Assembly: GCA_034190875.2 (NCBI GenBank) | Contig: CM067353.1 | Location: 32,901,199 to 32,965,198, forward strand | Source: Urechis unicinctus | Lineage: Eukaryota > Annelida > Polychaeta > Xenopneusta > Urechidae | Direction of reading: 5' to 3' | Length of the DNA: 64,000 bases | Part shown: one piece after another, positions 14,734 to 29,645 of the stretch | Layout of the letters: every line of letters starts with the position of its first letter | Position numbering within the stretch: position 1 is the stretch's first letter | The notes under the pieces: generated by a model | What the model saw: the letters and a program-made list of their open reading frames with translations, nothing else | Databases searched by the model: none | What the model was told of the DNA's origin: nothing | Position numbers and translations under genes: made by a program

Positions 14734-15150
14734 CATGCCGTGGACTACCCTCACTGCGAGGAGCCAAGTCGTCCTCCACACACTTGCGTCCATGCTCACA
14801 CCATCGAGCACTGCGTCTCTGATGACGGATGGGTTGGCTTTTACTGCGATGTGTGCTGTCGATATCAACCCGGAGAGACATGTGACGTCTATCGCAGTAT
14901 CCGACGCCATATATGTACGTCCAAAATGACCAATGATTCAACAGCAGCCTTGGGTACAACAACGTCAGATGCTAGTCCAACTGAGTCGACGATGAAGACT
15001 TGTCTATTTCCCTCGAAGAATCGATCGCAATCATGTTTTGGGATCAGATGTGTTAACAGGAATTGTACTATGATCGACGACGAACATGTCCTCTGTAAAT
15101 GCGATGAAGGCTGGAGAGGTTTCTCTTGTGATAAGTGCTGTGTCGAATGA
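14734..15150 (+). CDS. EGF-like domain exon(s), partial gene
   Basis: The frame encodes two recognisable EGF-like modules joined by a Thr/Ser-rich linker. The second is clearest: its last part reads C-KCDEGWRGFSCDKCC, the C-x-C-x8-C spacing with the GW-G signature of EGF domains, followed by an unusual CC. The first ends DDGWVGFYCDVCC and has Ser where one conserved Cys is expected. A partial third module follows (CRYQPGETC). EGF modules are extracellular disulfide-bonded adhesion or ligand domains. The frame is open upstream, with no ATG in frame. I place the start after a possible acceptor (pyrimidine-rich tract then GAG at about 14731). It stops right after CCVE. The TIR exon lies 490 bp downstream on the same strand, so both could belong to one receptor gene, but no transmembrane exon was found between them. 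It could instead be a short secreted protein or a gene fragment. Confidence 0.6.
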   Translation, partial: HAVDYPHCEEPSRPPHTCVHAHTIEHCVSDDGWVGFYCDVCCRYQPGETCDVYRSIRRHICTSKMTNDSTAALGTTTSDASPTESTMKTCLFPSKNRSQSCFGIRCVNRNCTMIDDEHVLCKCDEGWRGFSCDKCCVE

Positions 15151-15223
15151 GGGAACGGTAATTGCCTTATTCATTTACTCGTACATATACCCTACTGCGG
15201 TCACTTGTAGGGAGAAGGTGCCT

Positions 15224-15435
15224 GGCCAATATGTGGTGCCTTAGTTGGTAAAAATGTTTGGTGGCCAATATGGGGTGCCTTAGTGGGTGAAAGTGTCTGA
15301 TGGCCAATATGTGGTGCCTTAGTGTGTAAAGATGTCTGATGGTCAATATGTGGTGCCTTAGTGGATGAAAGTGTATGGTGGTCAATATGGGGTGCCTTAG
15401 TATGAAAAAAATTATTGTGGCCGATATGGGGTCCC
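15224..15435 (+). repeat. 39-bp minisatellite, about 5.4 copies
   Basis: Units start at 15224, 15263, 15302, 15341, 15380 and 15419 (partial), each exactly 39 bp, beginning GGCCAATATGTGGTGCCTTA or close variants. Because 39 is 13 codons, the minus strand stays open in two frames and yields 13-residue repeats (core TKAPHIGHQT). Both frames being open argues for chance rather than coding. It sits between the EGF and TIR exons, most likely in an intron or spacer. Confidence 0.9.
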
Positions 15436-15642
15436 AATAAATGCGGAAAACGGCTGGTAACAACAATTGTATATGGCAAGTGCCAAACCAAGATATGCCA
15501 CAATATGCATTGGGACTATGTGCAAATAGGTCATTAGTAAGCCGCAAGGTGAATTAATAAAAATCATAATAATATTTATTTCGTATGCATAGCACATTAA
15601 ACTCTCAATGCTTGATTTGTCTACAATATGCTGACAGCACAG

Positions 15643-15957
15643 TGCGAGGATATTCAGAACAGGAGAACTATTCTGCTGATTTCTCCCCGCTTCTTAGAGT
15701 CCGATAGGCCGTTAGTTCAAATCCAGGCAGCCCTTTTGGTGTCTCTCAAATATCGTCATGGAATCATCCCTGTTATCGTTAATGATATTAGCGAAGAGAA
15801 CATTGACAGACTGGTGGGCAGGATAATGGAGACATGGCGTTGTGTCAGGTGGCCTTCAAACACAACTAACAAAATGATGAACACAAGGGCTCGAGTGGAG
15901 CTGGCGATGCCTCATTACAAACGCCATGACGACCCGGAGTCAGGTCATGTCTGTTAG
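15643..15957 (+). CDS. C-terminal half of a Toll/interleukin-1 receptor (TIR) domain
   Basis: The 104-codon frame opens after a good acceptor (GCTGACAGCACAG at 15630-15642) and ends at TAG. It reads RRTILLISPRFLESD, then a helix with IQAALLVSL, then GIIPVIVND, then RCVRWP, and closes with RVELAMPHYK. This matches the order of Drosophila Toll: RRTIIVLSQNFIKSEW, FRAAHRSAL, RIIVIIYSDI, TYLKWGDP, LRFALPHR. TIR domains are cytosolic signalling modules of Toll-like receptors and adaptors such as MyD88. The box 3 Phe-Trp pair is not evident and the Trp after the SE position is replaced, so signalling capacity is uncertain. The N-terminal half (the YDAFISY-type strand and BB loop) must lie in another exon, and I do not find it in the window. 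This may be an orphan or decayed receptor fragment. The EGF exon upstream is the best candidate partner. Confidence 0.72.
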   Translation, partial: CEDIQNRRTILLISPRFLESDRPLVQIQAALLVSLKYRHGIIPVIVNDISEENIDRLVGRIMETWRCVRWPSNTTNKMMNTRARVELAMPHYKRHDDPESGHVC

Positions 15958-16760
15958 AAAGCTTTGTTTTAGTATTTGTGATTAACTTGTTTTTCAGGAG
16001 CTATGCTGGTGTTGGTTTGGTTGCTTTCATATGTATCTAACGTATCATGAAGAATATACATCGGGGAATTCTTATACTTTATTTTCTTGTTTTGTACTGT
16101 TTTTCTTCGTTATGGTTTTCGTTGCTGCTTGTTGTAGCTGGAGGAGGGACTAGCAAGATAAAGGATAAATCGCACGAGTGTGGGAGCAGAGTTCTTGTTG
16201 TTTATTGAGGTTTTACTAACGAAACACTGAGTTCTCGGTCAGAATAGTAATCTTTTCAGAATCGTCTTTTGACTAGGTAGTCTCCACCCAGATTTGCCTC
16301 TTAACTAGTGAGTCTCCCTGAACCGATGCATGTAGGCTGCGTGGACCCCTGAAGCCAATAGCCAATAGTATTGGTGCAGGCCAGGACTGGTAATCAGATA
16401 ACATCCCCACCACGTGTTTGGGTTTTAATGACATACTGCTTACACGATGTGTGGTGTTTTAAAAAGTGGATGAGAGGATATCAAATGTATCTACGAATGT
16501 CCCATTCAGGGTGTGATCTTATTTTAACCTCATTGAAAGGTCTTATCCCGGGGGTCTTATATATAGTTGTCATTTTATACCATGAACTGATATATGTAAT
16601 TCATAATAATCCTTCACTCAAGTACTAAGAAGATGAAATTGTTCTGTAACCTTCTTATGTTTGTCTCTTTCATTAAACAATTAATAATTGTTCTGGATTC
16701 TCACTGAGTTCACGCTTTGTATATTAAAGAACCCAGAAATGAAACACTTTAGACTTCAAA
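15958..16760. other. Downstream flank of the TIR exon; no gene seen
   Basis: The sequence is T-rich and could be 3' untranslated. I found no canonical AATAAA close after the TIR stop codon on the plus strand. Nothing else is recognisable before the convergent SWIM relic. Confidence 0.4.
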
Positions 16761-16763
16761 GAG

Positions 16764-16769
16764 TTTATT
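16764..16769 (-). terminator. Candidate polyadenylation signal AATAAA (minus strand)
   Basis: TTTATT on the plus strand gives AATAAA on the minus strand, about 190 bp beyond the last open frame of the SWIM/YqaJ relic and in its direction. This is a common hexamer in AT-rich DNA, so it is supported only by position. Confidence 0.25.
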
Positions 16770-16960
16770 AAACATTCCACCGCAGACAATATACAACTAG
16801 AGGCGCAGGTAAATGATTATTTACGGATAAAATCAGTACACAAGATTTCACAAATTCAGTGACAGAAATTGTGAATAAACATGGAATCAAGCCCATTATC
16901 TTTAGAGTAGTCCACAAAAAACCTGTGCAATCATAGCACAAATTAAGTCATTGTCACGGG

Positions 16961-17648
16961 TCACAGGAACAATCTCCATGCTCTTAGAGGTAAAAACCAC
17001 GAGATGACCAAGTCGACTGTTTCTACATGCCTTGAATCTTGCAAAAGTAGTCGTGTTGGCTGTTGAGGGTCAGCTGGTTGTTCACTCTGACCAGGAATGA
17101 TACAATAGGCGCCACAACATCTTGTGATCCCCAATCTGATTGACATGGGACAGCGATTTTGCCTTAGGGACCATGTCTGTTTTGATTGTGGCTTAGCTAA
17201 ACTGGGAGGACTTAAGTCTCCTGCATTTTTCCTATGCCAAGCTATATTACTCGCTTGTTCCAGAGTTTTGTCCCTCACCTCTTGGATGAGAGTGGTCATT
17301 GGCAATTCCATATTGGTTTGCTGGGGGAAGAGCTGTAGAATAGGTATGTGGCAGGTGGATGTGGAGGCGAAGTTGACACACTTGTTCCTAAAAGGCGTAG
17401 CATGGCATTGAGCGGTAACTGTATGGCCTTGGGTCAAAGTGTCCATTCCAAGAAGATGCTGACCTCAGCTTCAGGACCTGCGCGTTTACATGCGATCCTT
17501 TAAACGTTTTTCTCTGATGGAAGGTCTGGAAGGCTAGACACTTAGTAAGTGCACAGAACATATGGGCCCATACCTGCACCACAATCACACTGGCACTCCT
17601 TGATGACGTCATGGATGTAGAGAACCACATCAACCTCATTCTCTACAG
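16961..17648 (-). pseudogene. Decayed SWIM zinc-finger / YqaJ-type recombinase protein
   Basis: Read on the minus strand, the relic begins after a possible acceptor (CCGGTCTGTAG) with LYIHDVIKECQCDCGAGMGP, a SWIM-type CxCx finger whose expected CxH end is degraded to CTY. It continues FQTFHQRKTFKGSHV, then HFDPRPYSYRSMP and then RNKCVNFAS. It ends with QSKQTWSLRQNR, which resembles the start of the YqaJ nuclease fold (RGQS-x3-W-x2-R). This order (SWIM finger, FH-x-GSPV segment, FDPRP, YqaJ) is one I recall from multicopy invertebrate proteins related to phage-type recombinases, probably mobile or domesticated. The parts lie in different frames, with about two or three breaks, and there is no complete nuclease domain. 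It lies tail to tail with the TIR exon. Confidence 0.5.
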
Positions 17649-17649
17649 A

Positions 17650-19239
17650 CCGGAAGCGGGCGAAGAACCGCATTGCCCCTTGGCGCCGCGTAGCGGATTA
17701 AAATTGGCGGTCTCTCATTATTTTTTCGAAGCTGAAAATCACAGCTTTTCTTTTTAGCCGTTCGTGTTGGGTTCATTGACGTTAGTTCGATGGTGACTAT
17801 CATTTACTTTGGCCTACTTAAATTTTCTGGTCACTTCGGTTCAGTCTCTAGGTGCAATTTCGGACATACTATATTTTTTGATGGCCGCAAGCGTGGCCAT
17901 ATACCCGACATTTTGCATAACAACGGTTATGGGTCAACGTCAGTGCATGTGCGATTGCCACTAAATACCTCACCAATACCTTAGTTTATCCTCATTTCAG
18001 TATGTAATTGGTGACTTCAGTGCTTCTAAGCCCGCGGGAGTTGTAGAAACGAAATGTACTTTATTGGCTGTCAAAAATGGTCTTGAAACCACTGTGAAAA
18101 CGCTGTGTTATGCGTAATGATATGTACTGTTGCCAGGTAAATATTAAGAAACCATAACGACGTAAGTGTGACGTTATGAATAAAGCATATTTGTGTGAGC
18201 GTAATCTTGTTCAATATTCCCGCACAATGTGCGTGTGCTCGTTTGGGTGGCAGCGTGTGTGTTTGCTGAAGTGCGTAGGGGTATGTATCTATGAACGAGC
18301 GCCTTCTGCACGTTTGGTTACTCCATTGTGTATACGCATAAGCAATTCGCAAACAGGGGCTATTCATAATGCCCCGCCATATATTTATGCGGAGCCATAA
18401 ATACAAAGCCTAATAGAGTTTGCATTGAATCCCTCCAACACTTGATCCTTTGCAGCTAGCCCACAGGTACTCGAACCATCTAATCTGCACACATGTTGTT
18501 AGTGTTGTTATGATGCTGGGCATGGCGGAAAGCTGCACACATAACTGTGTGATCCATTTCAACTTCATTACCGCTTCCAAGTAAGCATCAAATAACATAC
18601 AGTGCCATCGTTGGCATAGGCTGCAAAGTATTAAGAGAATGGGGATGTCCTGTTTTCTCTGTATATATTGTCGCCGAGTAACAGCATTGTAATGTCAAAT
18701 CTCGAGATGAACCCCAGATATTCGGCTCGGCCAATTCGCTGCAGGCAATAGCAGTATCCTAATCTAGACAAGTCAACGGTGTTCGCAATGAACCACACTA
18801 AACATTCAGCTGGCATAACGTCAATCCAACCAATCAGCATCGGACGTAACCAAGCTTGATCTGTTCCGGATTCAAGGACAGTTTGCCCTTGGTTATTTCA
18901 TCTACCTTCTCCTGGCTGCGTGTATTGTATTATATCCTGGTTTGTACATATGTGACCCAAAGTAAGCTGTTACAAAACAAGCAATTTTATACGATAGCTA
19001 TTTAAATATGTTTAGTCTTCCAACATCACACTGTGCGTTATACCAGTTTTCCCCGCTCCGTTGTTAATCCCAGCAAATTGCTGTTGCTTTGAATGCAGAT
19101 GTGCTATATCATATGATATGCTGAACATCGTGCTAGGTAGGCGTAAAAAGCGTTCTTTTGTAAACCCAGTCAAACATAGCGATTACTAGATCAGAACCAG
19201 ACATGTATTATTCTCTGTGTTTTTATATCTGATGTGCTT
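17650..19239. other. No gene seen; small GC-rich patch
   Basis: 17650-17710 is GC-richer (GGCGCCGCGTAGCGG) and could mark the 5' side of the SWIM element or a small CpG patch. The rest holds only short chance frames (for example 17790-17984 and 18071-18406) without recognisable motifs. Confidence 0.4.
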
Positions 19240-19880
19240 CCATTGTGAACCTGATTGAGATGCTTGTATATTCTAGCGATAAAGACCACAGGATCTCTTT
19301 GTATTTCCACTTGACGATATCTGCTTAAGTTGTTGAGTTTTAAGGCCATTCCTTGTATAATAAATATGTGAAGTTGAATATATATCATTCGCAGTGTAAT
19401 AAATGTGGGAACGATGTTCTGCACGCTAATTTTTGGCAGCTAAAGGGACGTGGATATATATATCAAATACCACGGGACATCTGCAACCGTGTGGCAAATC
19501 AATTATTGCTCATGTGTTCCTCATGGCGCTCTATGGAACACTAATTCAAAGTACACAGAGTGTCGAATAGTGATAATAGCAGGTCGAAAGCAGCCAGCAG
19601 GCTGGTGGCTAGCGGTCATGATAGCCCCTTTGTATACATACAAGCTACCTTATCAACACAGTGCTCATCTGCTAGCCTTCCTGGACCACTTGATTACTAA
19701 TTGTCATTAATACGCCCATTTATTTCCTGAATATGCTAATTGAATTATGTCACAAAGAATGCTTGATATTTTTTAATATCAAACAATGTTACCCTTGGCT
19801 GCCGTTCAGGTGAGTTTACTGCCACCTTGGGATTTGGTGATGAAATTATGGCCATCGCTATAGCATGGTGCAAGGTTGAC
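19240..19880 (-). repeat. Right arm of the 0.65-kb inverted repeat
   Basis: Reverse-complement partner of 12985-13660. In plus orientation it runs from GTGAACCTGATTGAGAT to GCATGGTGCAAGGTTGAC. The two arms have many substitutions and small indels, so the duplication is not recent. No TA array is present at the end that corresponds to the array at 13663. Confidence 0.8.
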
Positions 19881-20201
19881 TCATACTATTATTATTCCGT
19901 TATAATACTGGCTCTATTCCTGAAGTCGATAATTTCTTTCAGTGCCTCCTATATGGGTCTGCAAAACTTACTGGAGATGTTTTTCTTTCTTGATGGGTGG
20001 CTCCACTTTGTAGCCCGGCTCATTTGTCATTTGTTTTATCCGTATATTTTTCAAAAGGTGTATACAAATCAGATTGGCATAGCAAGCATCAATCGTCTTG
20101 AGCTGTTTAAAGCTCCCCAACTGCTAATGGATGTCTTGGTTACTTACCTTGTCCGAGCTCTACTGTTTCCCAGATTTCTTGCCTTTGGTCTTAAAAAATG
20201 A
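19827..20201 (+). CDS. Hydrophobic 124-codon open frame, doubtful
   Basis: The frame starts at an ATG inside the right inverted-repeat arm. It encodes a Phe/Leu/Ile/Tyr-rich product with about three hydrophobic stretches (near residues 20-40, 47-70 and 100-118). I recognise no family. Such composition is expected by chance from T-rich DNA. The left arm does not keep an equivalent frame, which argues against a real gene. Confidence 0.12.
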   Translation: MGFGDEIMAIAIAWCKVDSYYYYSVIILALFLKSIISFSASYMGLQNLLEMFFFLDGWLHFVARLICHLFYPYIFQKVYTNQIGIASINRLELFKAPQLLMDVLVTYLVRALLFPRFLAFGLKK

Positions 20202-23200
20202 CGGATCGATGATTTGAAGTATTCAGCATAAAGCTCTCCTCTATGTATCATTCTATGAATAACATTTTAAGAGTTGTATAACATATGGTATTAGCTCTAT
20301 TTTGACGCCCCACTAGCTCTGTTGAAGACCTACTGTAATGCCCAGTCAGTCATATTCAATGTATATTAAGTTTGGAATCATATAAATAGCTATTTGCTTA
20401 AACCTAATTGGGATAATGCACGTAGAGAAAGCCACGTATTCGATATTTTCTCTACTTTAACATAGGCTTATAGATACATTTATGACGTAGAAAACATACT
20501 CATTAGTCACAGCGATTTTCTAACCAGGGCTCTTTATCATTGTTTTAAAATATATCGAGATCTAAATGAAAATGTTTTTTAGCAATTTTAGCCCTGTTGA
20601 TCTGCTCCTAACCAAGCAAGTCAAATAATTGTCTTGAATTATTTAAAAAAAGCATTCTCGCCATGCCAAAGGAATCACCAAAACAGCTGCGTCCCGTGAT
20701 AAGCAATCTTCTGTATCTTGCAAATATCACTTGGTGAACAGTGTCGCTACTTTTACATGAGCGGCAACTTGGTTTATTGCCAACCTACAACATATCCTTC
20801 GTATGTCGGTAATAAGTAAGCTACGACAATCAGAGAACATATCAACCAGTAGTTGTATGCTCATTTTGGTTCGCAATATTACCTGCTGATCCGTTAATAA
20901 CAAATACATATCTCATATAATCAACAGAAAGGGTAATTGCATTATCAATTTGTGATTATGCAATGTCTTACGTTGCCAAAACAAGCCATTTTTATAGATA
21001 ATTGTTGAGTGAGGGATAGATAAAGCTAACATGTCGCCAAGACTTTTCTGCAAAATTTGACCGACATCTGAAACATTATGTGGAAGACAGCATCGCCTTC
21101 AATACTGACCTGCTTTTGGAGAGGAAATTGAGACCAGGGTAAATAAGAAAAGTTGATCTGTCAATGGCCTTGCTTCATATTTAACTATACGTAAGGCAAT
21201 ATCTGTTGCAGAGCAGCACCTGATATTGCTGTGGCACCATGTTACTGTGTTATTATTTAACGAAGCGATATAAATTGCAATAATTCGGACGTAATTACAT
21301 CGAGCTGCATTAGATAAATCCAATCTTAACAAAAACAATCATCCAATGTGGTCAATCGACTTGACCCGCATTATCCATGGGCGCCAAGCAGCATATCTAA
21401 TCAAATAGCATGTTTATACCTGGTCTGATTCTGCAATTGTTTCTGAGTGAAGAGAAAATGGTCAGAATGCCACCGATGACCCTTCAGATTTAGTTTCAAT
21501 GCACTGTTCATATCGACATTGCTTATACAGGCTTAAACAAATACTGTGGAAAGATAAATGCTAAATATATCTACATCTATAAAATGCCGAAGAAAATGTA
21601 CGCCAATATATGGCTTCAGTTTCAGAACACAGCATACGTACTCGCATATATAGTAACATTAATGTTATTTGATACCACTATCCATCAAGCACATCATAGT
21701 TTACTAAGCTCCAGGTATTTTAAGCTACTTCTTTCTCCATCTATGCATAGCACAATGTGGCAGTACCTTTGAGTTCTAGTTTGAGGTTAGTGTTGCATGC
21801 ATTCCCTACAGAACATTGACAATAACGGATGCATCCCAGTCATCAAACACAAGCATCAATGAAAGCTCAGTTGGTGAATTGTTCTTTGATCTAGAATGTA
21901 AGGGCACACTGTTTGCAATTTAAGTGTATGCGATTGTAACAGGTGGCTGACAAATATGTGTCGACTGTCTCAATTACTACGATTATTCACCATTCCTCTT
22001 TCTAATCTTACTTTCTTTTCCTGTTTTGTGCTCTTATTCTATTCTTCACTTCTATTTTTTGTTTTTTGCTTTCCTGCTTTCTGTTTGTTGTTCTTTGTTT
22101 TGAAAAGATCCAATTTCGTAACAGCTTCAATAATACTTTTGCTGAATCCTTCTGTCTCCAATACTCCCCTTTCGTCGTTATAAATGCATCTCTGTTCTGC
22201 CATATCGTTGTCGCGGTTATAATAGCTCTCTTTGTATGCAGATAGTGACCAATTCACTTCCAAGCGAGGCCATGTCTCGTGTCTCCATACTACCTAGCAC
22301 ATTTCTCTTAAACGTAGAAGCTGTAAAGTGCGCTATGAAATGGCCAATAACGGCATACATTTCTTGTGACGTTCTATGAAACCTTATATGGACACTTCTT
22401 GTCAGGCTACACGTCATATACAATTATTGTAACCTGCCTCGCCATTTGAAGGTAATAGCCAAAAGAGACAGAGAACTAGCTATGTCTTTCTCGTCTTATT
22501 TTGTTGAATCCATGTGCTACACTAAATGAGATTCGCCTGATTATTTACTTCTTTCTCACACTTTCTTTAGTCATCAAAGCATAGTGAATTGTTTGATCCA
22601 CTAAAATCGCGGCACATAGGAAATCATGTGCGCAACGTTATGGCTGAGTCCCTGCGTCTGACACAGCCATCGCGTCGGTACACCTTGTACTGCTTGAACA
22701 AATCAACATTCACATGCTTAATTTATGAATGGGTGCATTGACCAGTTTGCAAGGAAATATGCGTGAAAGAAAGTGCTAACCCTCTCATAGTATAATACTT
22801 TACAACAGCCATAAGAATAATCACAAAGACAACACGAAGTAGTCCCTCATGCAAGCAGGGTTTTAGCCTCTATAATGAGGTCGACGGAAGTATGTAAATC
22901 ATATATCCTCATTATTGCCTATAAAACCAGCTGTTCGTGCTTCGCTCGCAAACTAACTTCATACTTGCTCCATGATCAAGTAGATACGTGGACGAAGTAA
23001 TGGGAGATAGTTTTTTTACCATGCGGGTGAGATACATGTAGGGAGAAGAGGTGTGGATCAATGGTGAAACATTGTTGACGATTGTGTGTCAGCGTTTGAC
23101 GCTGGCACCTTACTATGCCATACACGCGGACAGAAAGTGATTCACCAGTCCGACGTTCTTCGCGAAGCACATTCTTACCTCATTAACATGCATCGCACAC

Positions 23201-24254
23201 CGATGATTGCAGACGGCTCTAAGTTCGTGAGATACTCGAACATGTTATAACACAGCAAGTAGGATCACGACGGACCCAGCTGATAAGAATACCTCTTATT
23301 AGGGAATAAAATCGTGCCCGAATTTTCCCATTGATCATGCAAGCGTTTCGCCGCTATGATAGATGTGAAAAAACGGGCGCCCCTGTTCTATAATTGGATT
23401 GTCAGCTGATGAACATCATGCTGATTATAGCAGGAAATGTACAATTATTGTAATATTGATAAAACATACCCATTAATGAGTCGACCATGTTAATCGTCCC
23501 TCATACCAAGCAATTAAAGTGCGACTAGACAGCTTATGCCAATGTATGACCGCAAGAAAAACACAATATCAAATGGCATGCACTCAATCCAAACAGGTAA
23601 TGTCTGCAGTGCTTTCAATTGATGTTTATGTTCAATTACTTTGTACCAACAATAAACGTTAATTAGAAACGCATTGCAAAAGTGAGATTATATTCCCCAG
23701 ATGTATTATGCTAACTGATGTGCATGAAGAACTTATCACCATAAATAACAAACATCAATGTTAAACTCTTTCCATCATTTACAATTAACGTGTAACTGAT
23801 TGCTTATGCCAATGTCTTGTACTGTTGCTAATGGTCAATTGAAATAGGTGTATTATCATGACGTGCCTTAGAAGGTTATTCATGCATAATGCATGAATTT
23901 GACATTATGTCTTCCAATTAAAAGTGTTGATTATTTGCTACGCATTATCATGTGTTTGGGCGATGTTTTAGAGCTTTAGACAGAAAGAGTGAATATACAT
24001 GCATTGCAAACTCTCGTTGACAATTCTGCAAATCAAACAGCTCTTGTACCATATATATTATCATTTGGGGTTACTGGTAATCTACTGAACGCTAGATAAT
24101 GTATTATCACGACCTGGTTAGCGGTGTTAATGAGCTCATTAGACCATGATAGCAAATTACATTTGGTTCCCATTGGCAAGCGAGCACTTTGTCTATACTA
24201 AGCAATCGAAATGACCAATAAAGCAAATAACCTTTCGTCGGAACATCCCTCCGT
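20202..24254. other. No gene seen; pyrimidine-rich tract
   Basis: Nothing recognisable except a strongly C/T-rich plus strand at about 21985-22110 that could bind pyrimidine-tract proteins or be simple low-complexity DNA. Short frames here share no motif with known families. Confidence 0.4.
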
Positions 24255-26200
24255 ATGCATCAAATTGACATTACCAAACACATCCTCAAGCGTGTGTAAA
24301 ATACAAAGCCCACCAAGCGAGTTAACTTTATGCAATTCCAACAGGCAATGATTTGTCTATTGAGGGTTTGAAATAGTAAGAAGATTTTTTTTTTCACAAT
24401 CTCGCGCCCTCTATTCTTGTGGTGCAACACTCTTGTAGTTACATGAGGCTGCAATGCATACCTCCCAAATGACTTTTTGTCAAACTTGTTTTGCATATCA
24501 TTAGAACAATATCGGTCTACTTCAATATCATAAGAACGTACAATTGGACACAAAATGCGATATGTTATAATGCTGCACAAAATGGAACATTTCACCACAC
24601 AAATTCCTTCAAAATATAAAAGGCCACAACGCGCAGTGGATAAAAAAAAATAACAATATCTTTAACAAGTCAGTAGTAGATATGGTAAACAATCGATCCA
24701 TATTGTCACAAGCTTTTTTATAATAAAATGTGGATGAAATTATTTATATGTGAACTTTGAATTGACAGTCAGATATACTAATATAATAAACAGTCACGTT
24801 GCATTTCAGCATCAGCTGGATATCATGTGGCGAGACTATTGATCAATTCAATGCACTGTCGTTCTCAGCACTAATTTTAGCATTTATCATGACAATGTCA
24901 ACATGGTGGTATTATTATTTTAAAACATTCTATTACAGCAGGAAAATTTGTTCCATGCAGTCGTAACCCAGCTCTGGTTTCAACGAAGGTTCATAAAAAT
25001 TCGAGGAGTCTTAGGCGTTAGGTAGGGTAAAAGCCCCATTACGCCCACAAAGTAGACTCGGGTGTGCTTTGAATACTTAGTAACTGTGTTGATAGGCGCA
25101 TGGTGCTAAAAATAGTACCAGGAGCATTCCATGACCCAACCGCCATCCATCGAAATATACATTTTGCGTTACCACAACAATAACACCCAACGCTAATGAA
25201 CTTTTCCAGTGGTCTGGCCCCATGACTAAGTGATTCGATTGCCATCTTGTGTACTTACAGTTCTGTGTAGGTGCTGGATGTGGTTCAGCCACACAGTGCG
25301 GCACGGTGCAAGCACTAACTACAGACCATCTTGCAAAATTGGGCTTTTTGCGCGGGCAGCAGAAAACGGACGAAGAGTCGCAACATCATAATCAGGCGCG
25401 CACCATCTTTCCAACCAATGACCTTCCAGCACTTGGGAGCGGGGTGTGGCTTATTGGAAAACACATATGGCAAAGCTCTAATAGCGCTGGAAATATTGAC
25501 ACAGAAGAGTATTTCTTTAACCGCGAGGTTGATTTCTTTTCTTGTTGGTTTATATCATGGGCTACTGCTACGCTTAGGGCTTTTAATATGCCTCGGATCG
25601 ATCACTTTTCAAGCAGTCACACCCCGAACTATTACATGATTATTCCCAGGAAGCTGAGAGAGGAGGAAGAGGGATAGGAGAGCGAAACATATATAACGAG
25701 TGTCCCCTTTGACTCCATCGGCTTTGAGTCAGATGAACGGGTGTCAGAAAGATGGTTTGGAGTTATCAGAATGCCTCTTCAGGTGATGCACCTTTCGTTG
25801 ATGTAGATGGCGGAGAGGGATTGAATATATGAGAATACAATGCGTTTAAGGCGGTCACAGCGCCCCTTTTATGAGTCGAACCTCAGAGTGTTTTATTGGA
25901 GTCCTTGTTACATGTGTAGGCACGTCTGTAAGTACAGAGCTCAGATAATTATATTTAGTTGCACAGGGCACGTCTACGTTCCCAACAAGAGCACACAATT
26001 TATCCCCAAATGATCAGTAACAGTCCAACTAAACCTGAGAAGTTATAATAGTTGCAAGCTTGCATAATATTAGACTTACTGATGATCCTACAAGCGACCG
26101 ATGTGTAAAACAGTAGTGGCCTTGTGATGTGGTCAATCAGGATGTTTTTCTCTGCCCCTCTCGTTACAATAAACATACCATTATCGTTTCTTCTTCTTTA
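24255..26200 (-). repeat. Outer left arm of the large palindrome
   Basis: In reverse complement this segment follows 32390-35209 end to end. The region at 24255-24330 matches 35140-35209. The region at 24400-24520 matches about 34940-35060. The region at 24650-24700 matches 33330-33390. The region at 25250-25520 matches about 32820-33060, and 25990-26190 matches 32390-32590. Identity looks like roughly 70-80 percent with indels. The 1.43-kb DNA transposon present in the right arm is missing here, giving a clean empty-site comparison. This arm lies outside the tandem array. Confidence 0.85.
25249..25677 (+). CDS. Open frame shared by both palindrome arms, identity unknown
   Basis: A 142-codon frame whose central part has recognisable counterparts on the minus strand at 32769-33062 and 41702-41995. 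Shared segments include AKLGF, RTIFPTNDLPAL against PTILPTNDLSAL, and GVWLI-KH-WQSS-SAGN. The two versions differ at all three codon positions and many changes alter amino acids, so I see no sign of protein-level selection. I do not recognise a family. It may be a remnant of an old coding element carried in the repeat, or a chance frame preserved because the copies have not diverged far. Confidence 0.2.
   Translation: MYLQFCVGAGCGSATQCGTVQALTTDHLAKLGFLRGQQKTDEESQHHNQARTIFPTNDLPALGSGVWLIGKHIWQSSNSAGNIDTEEYFFNREVDFFSCWFISWATATLRAFNMPRIDHFSSSHTPNYYMIIPRKLREEEEG

Positions 26201-29645
<3,445 letters not shown>

Noticed and set aside
15167-15547. Two overlapping minus-strand frames with 13-residue repeats over the minisatellite
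   Set aside because: A 39-bp period without stop codons automatically yields this in more than one frame. No homology or splice context.
24260-24598. 112-codon minus-strand frame, with its counterpart at 34748-35059, as a gene
   Set aside because: It is the palindrome outer arm. The shared part (QNKF-KKSFGRYALQPHVTT) is explained by nucleotide similarity of the repeat, and the frames differ outside it.
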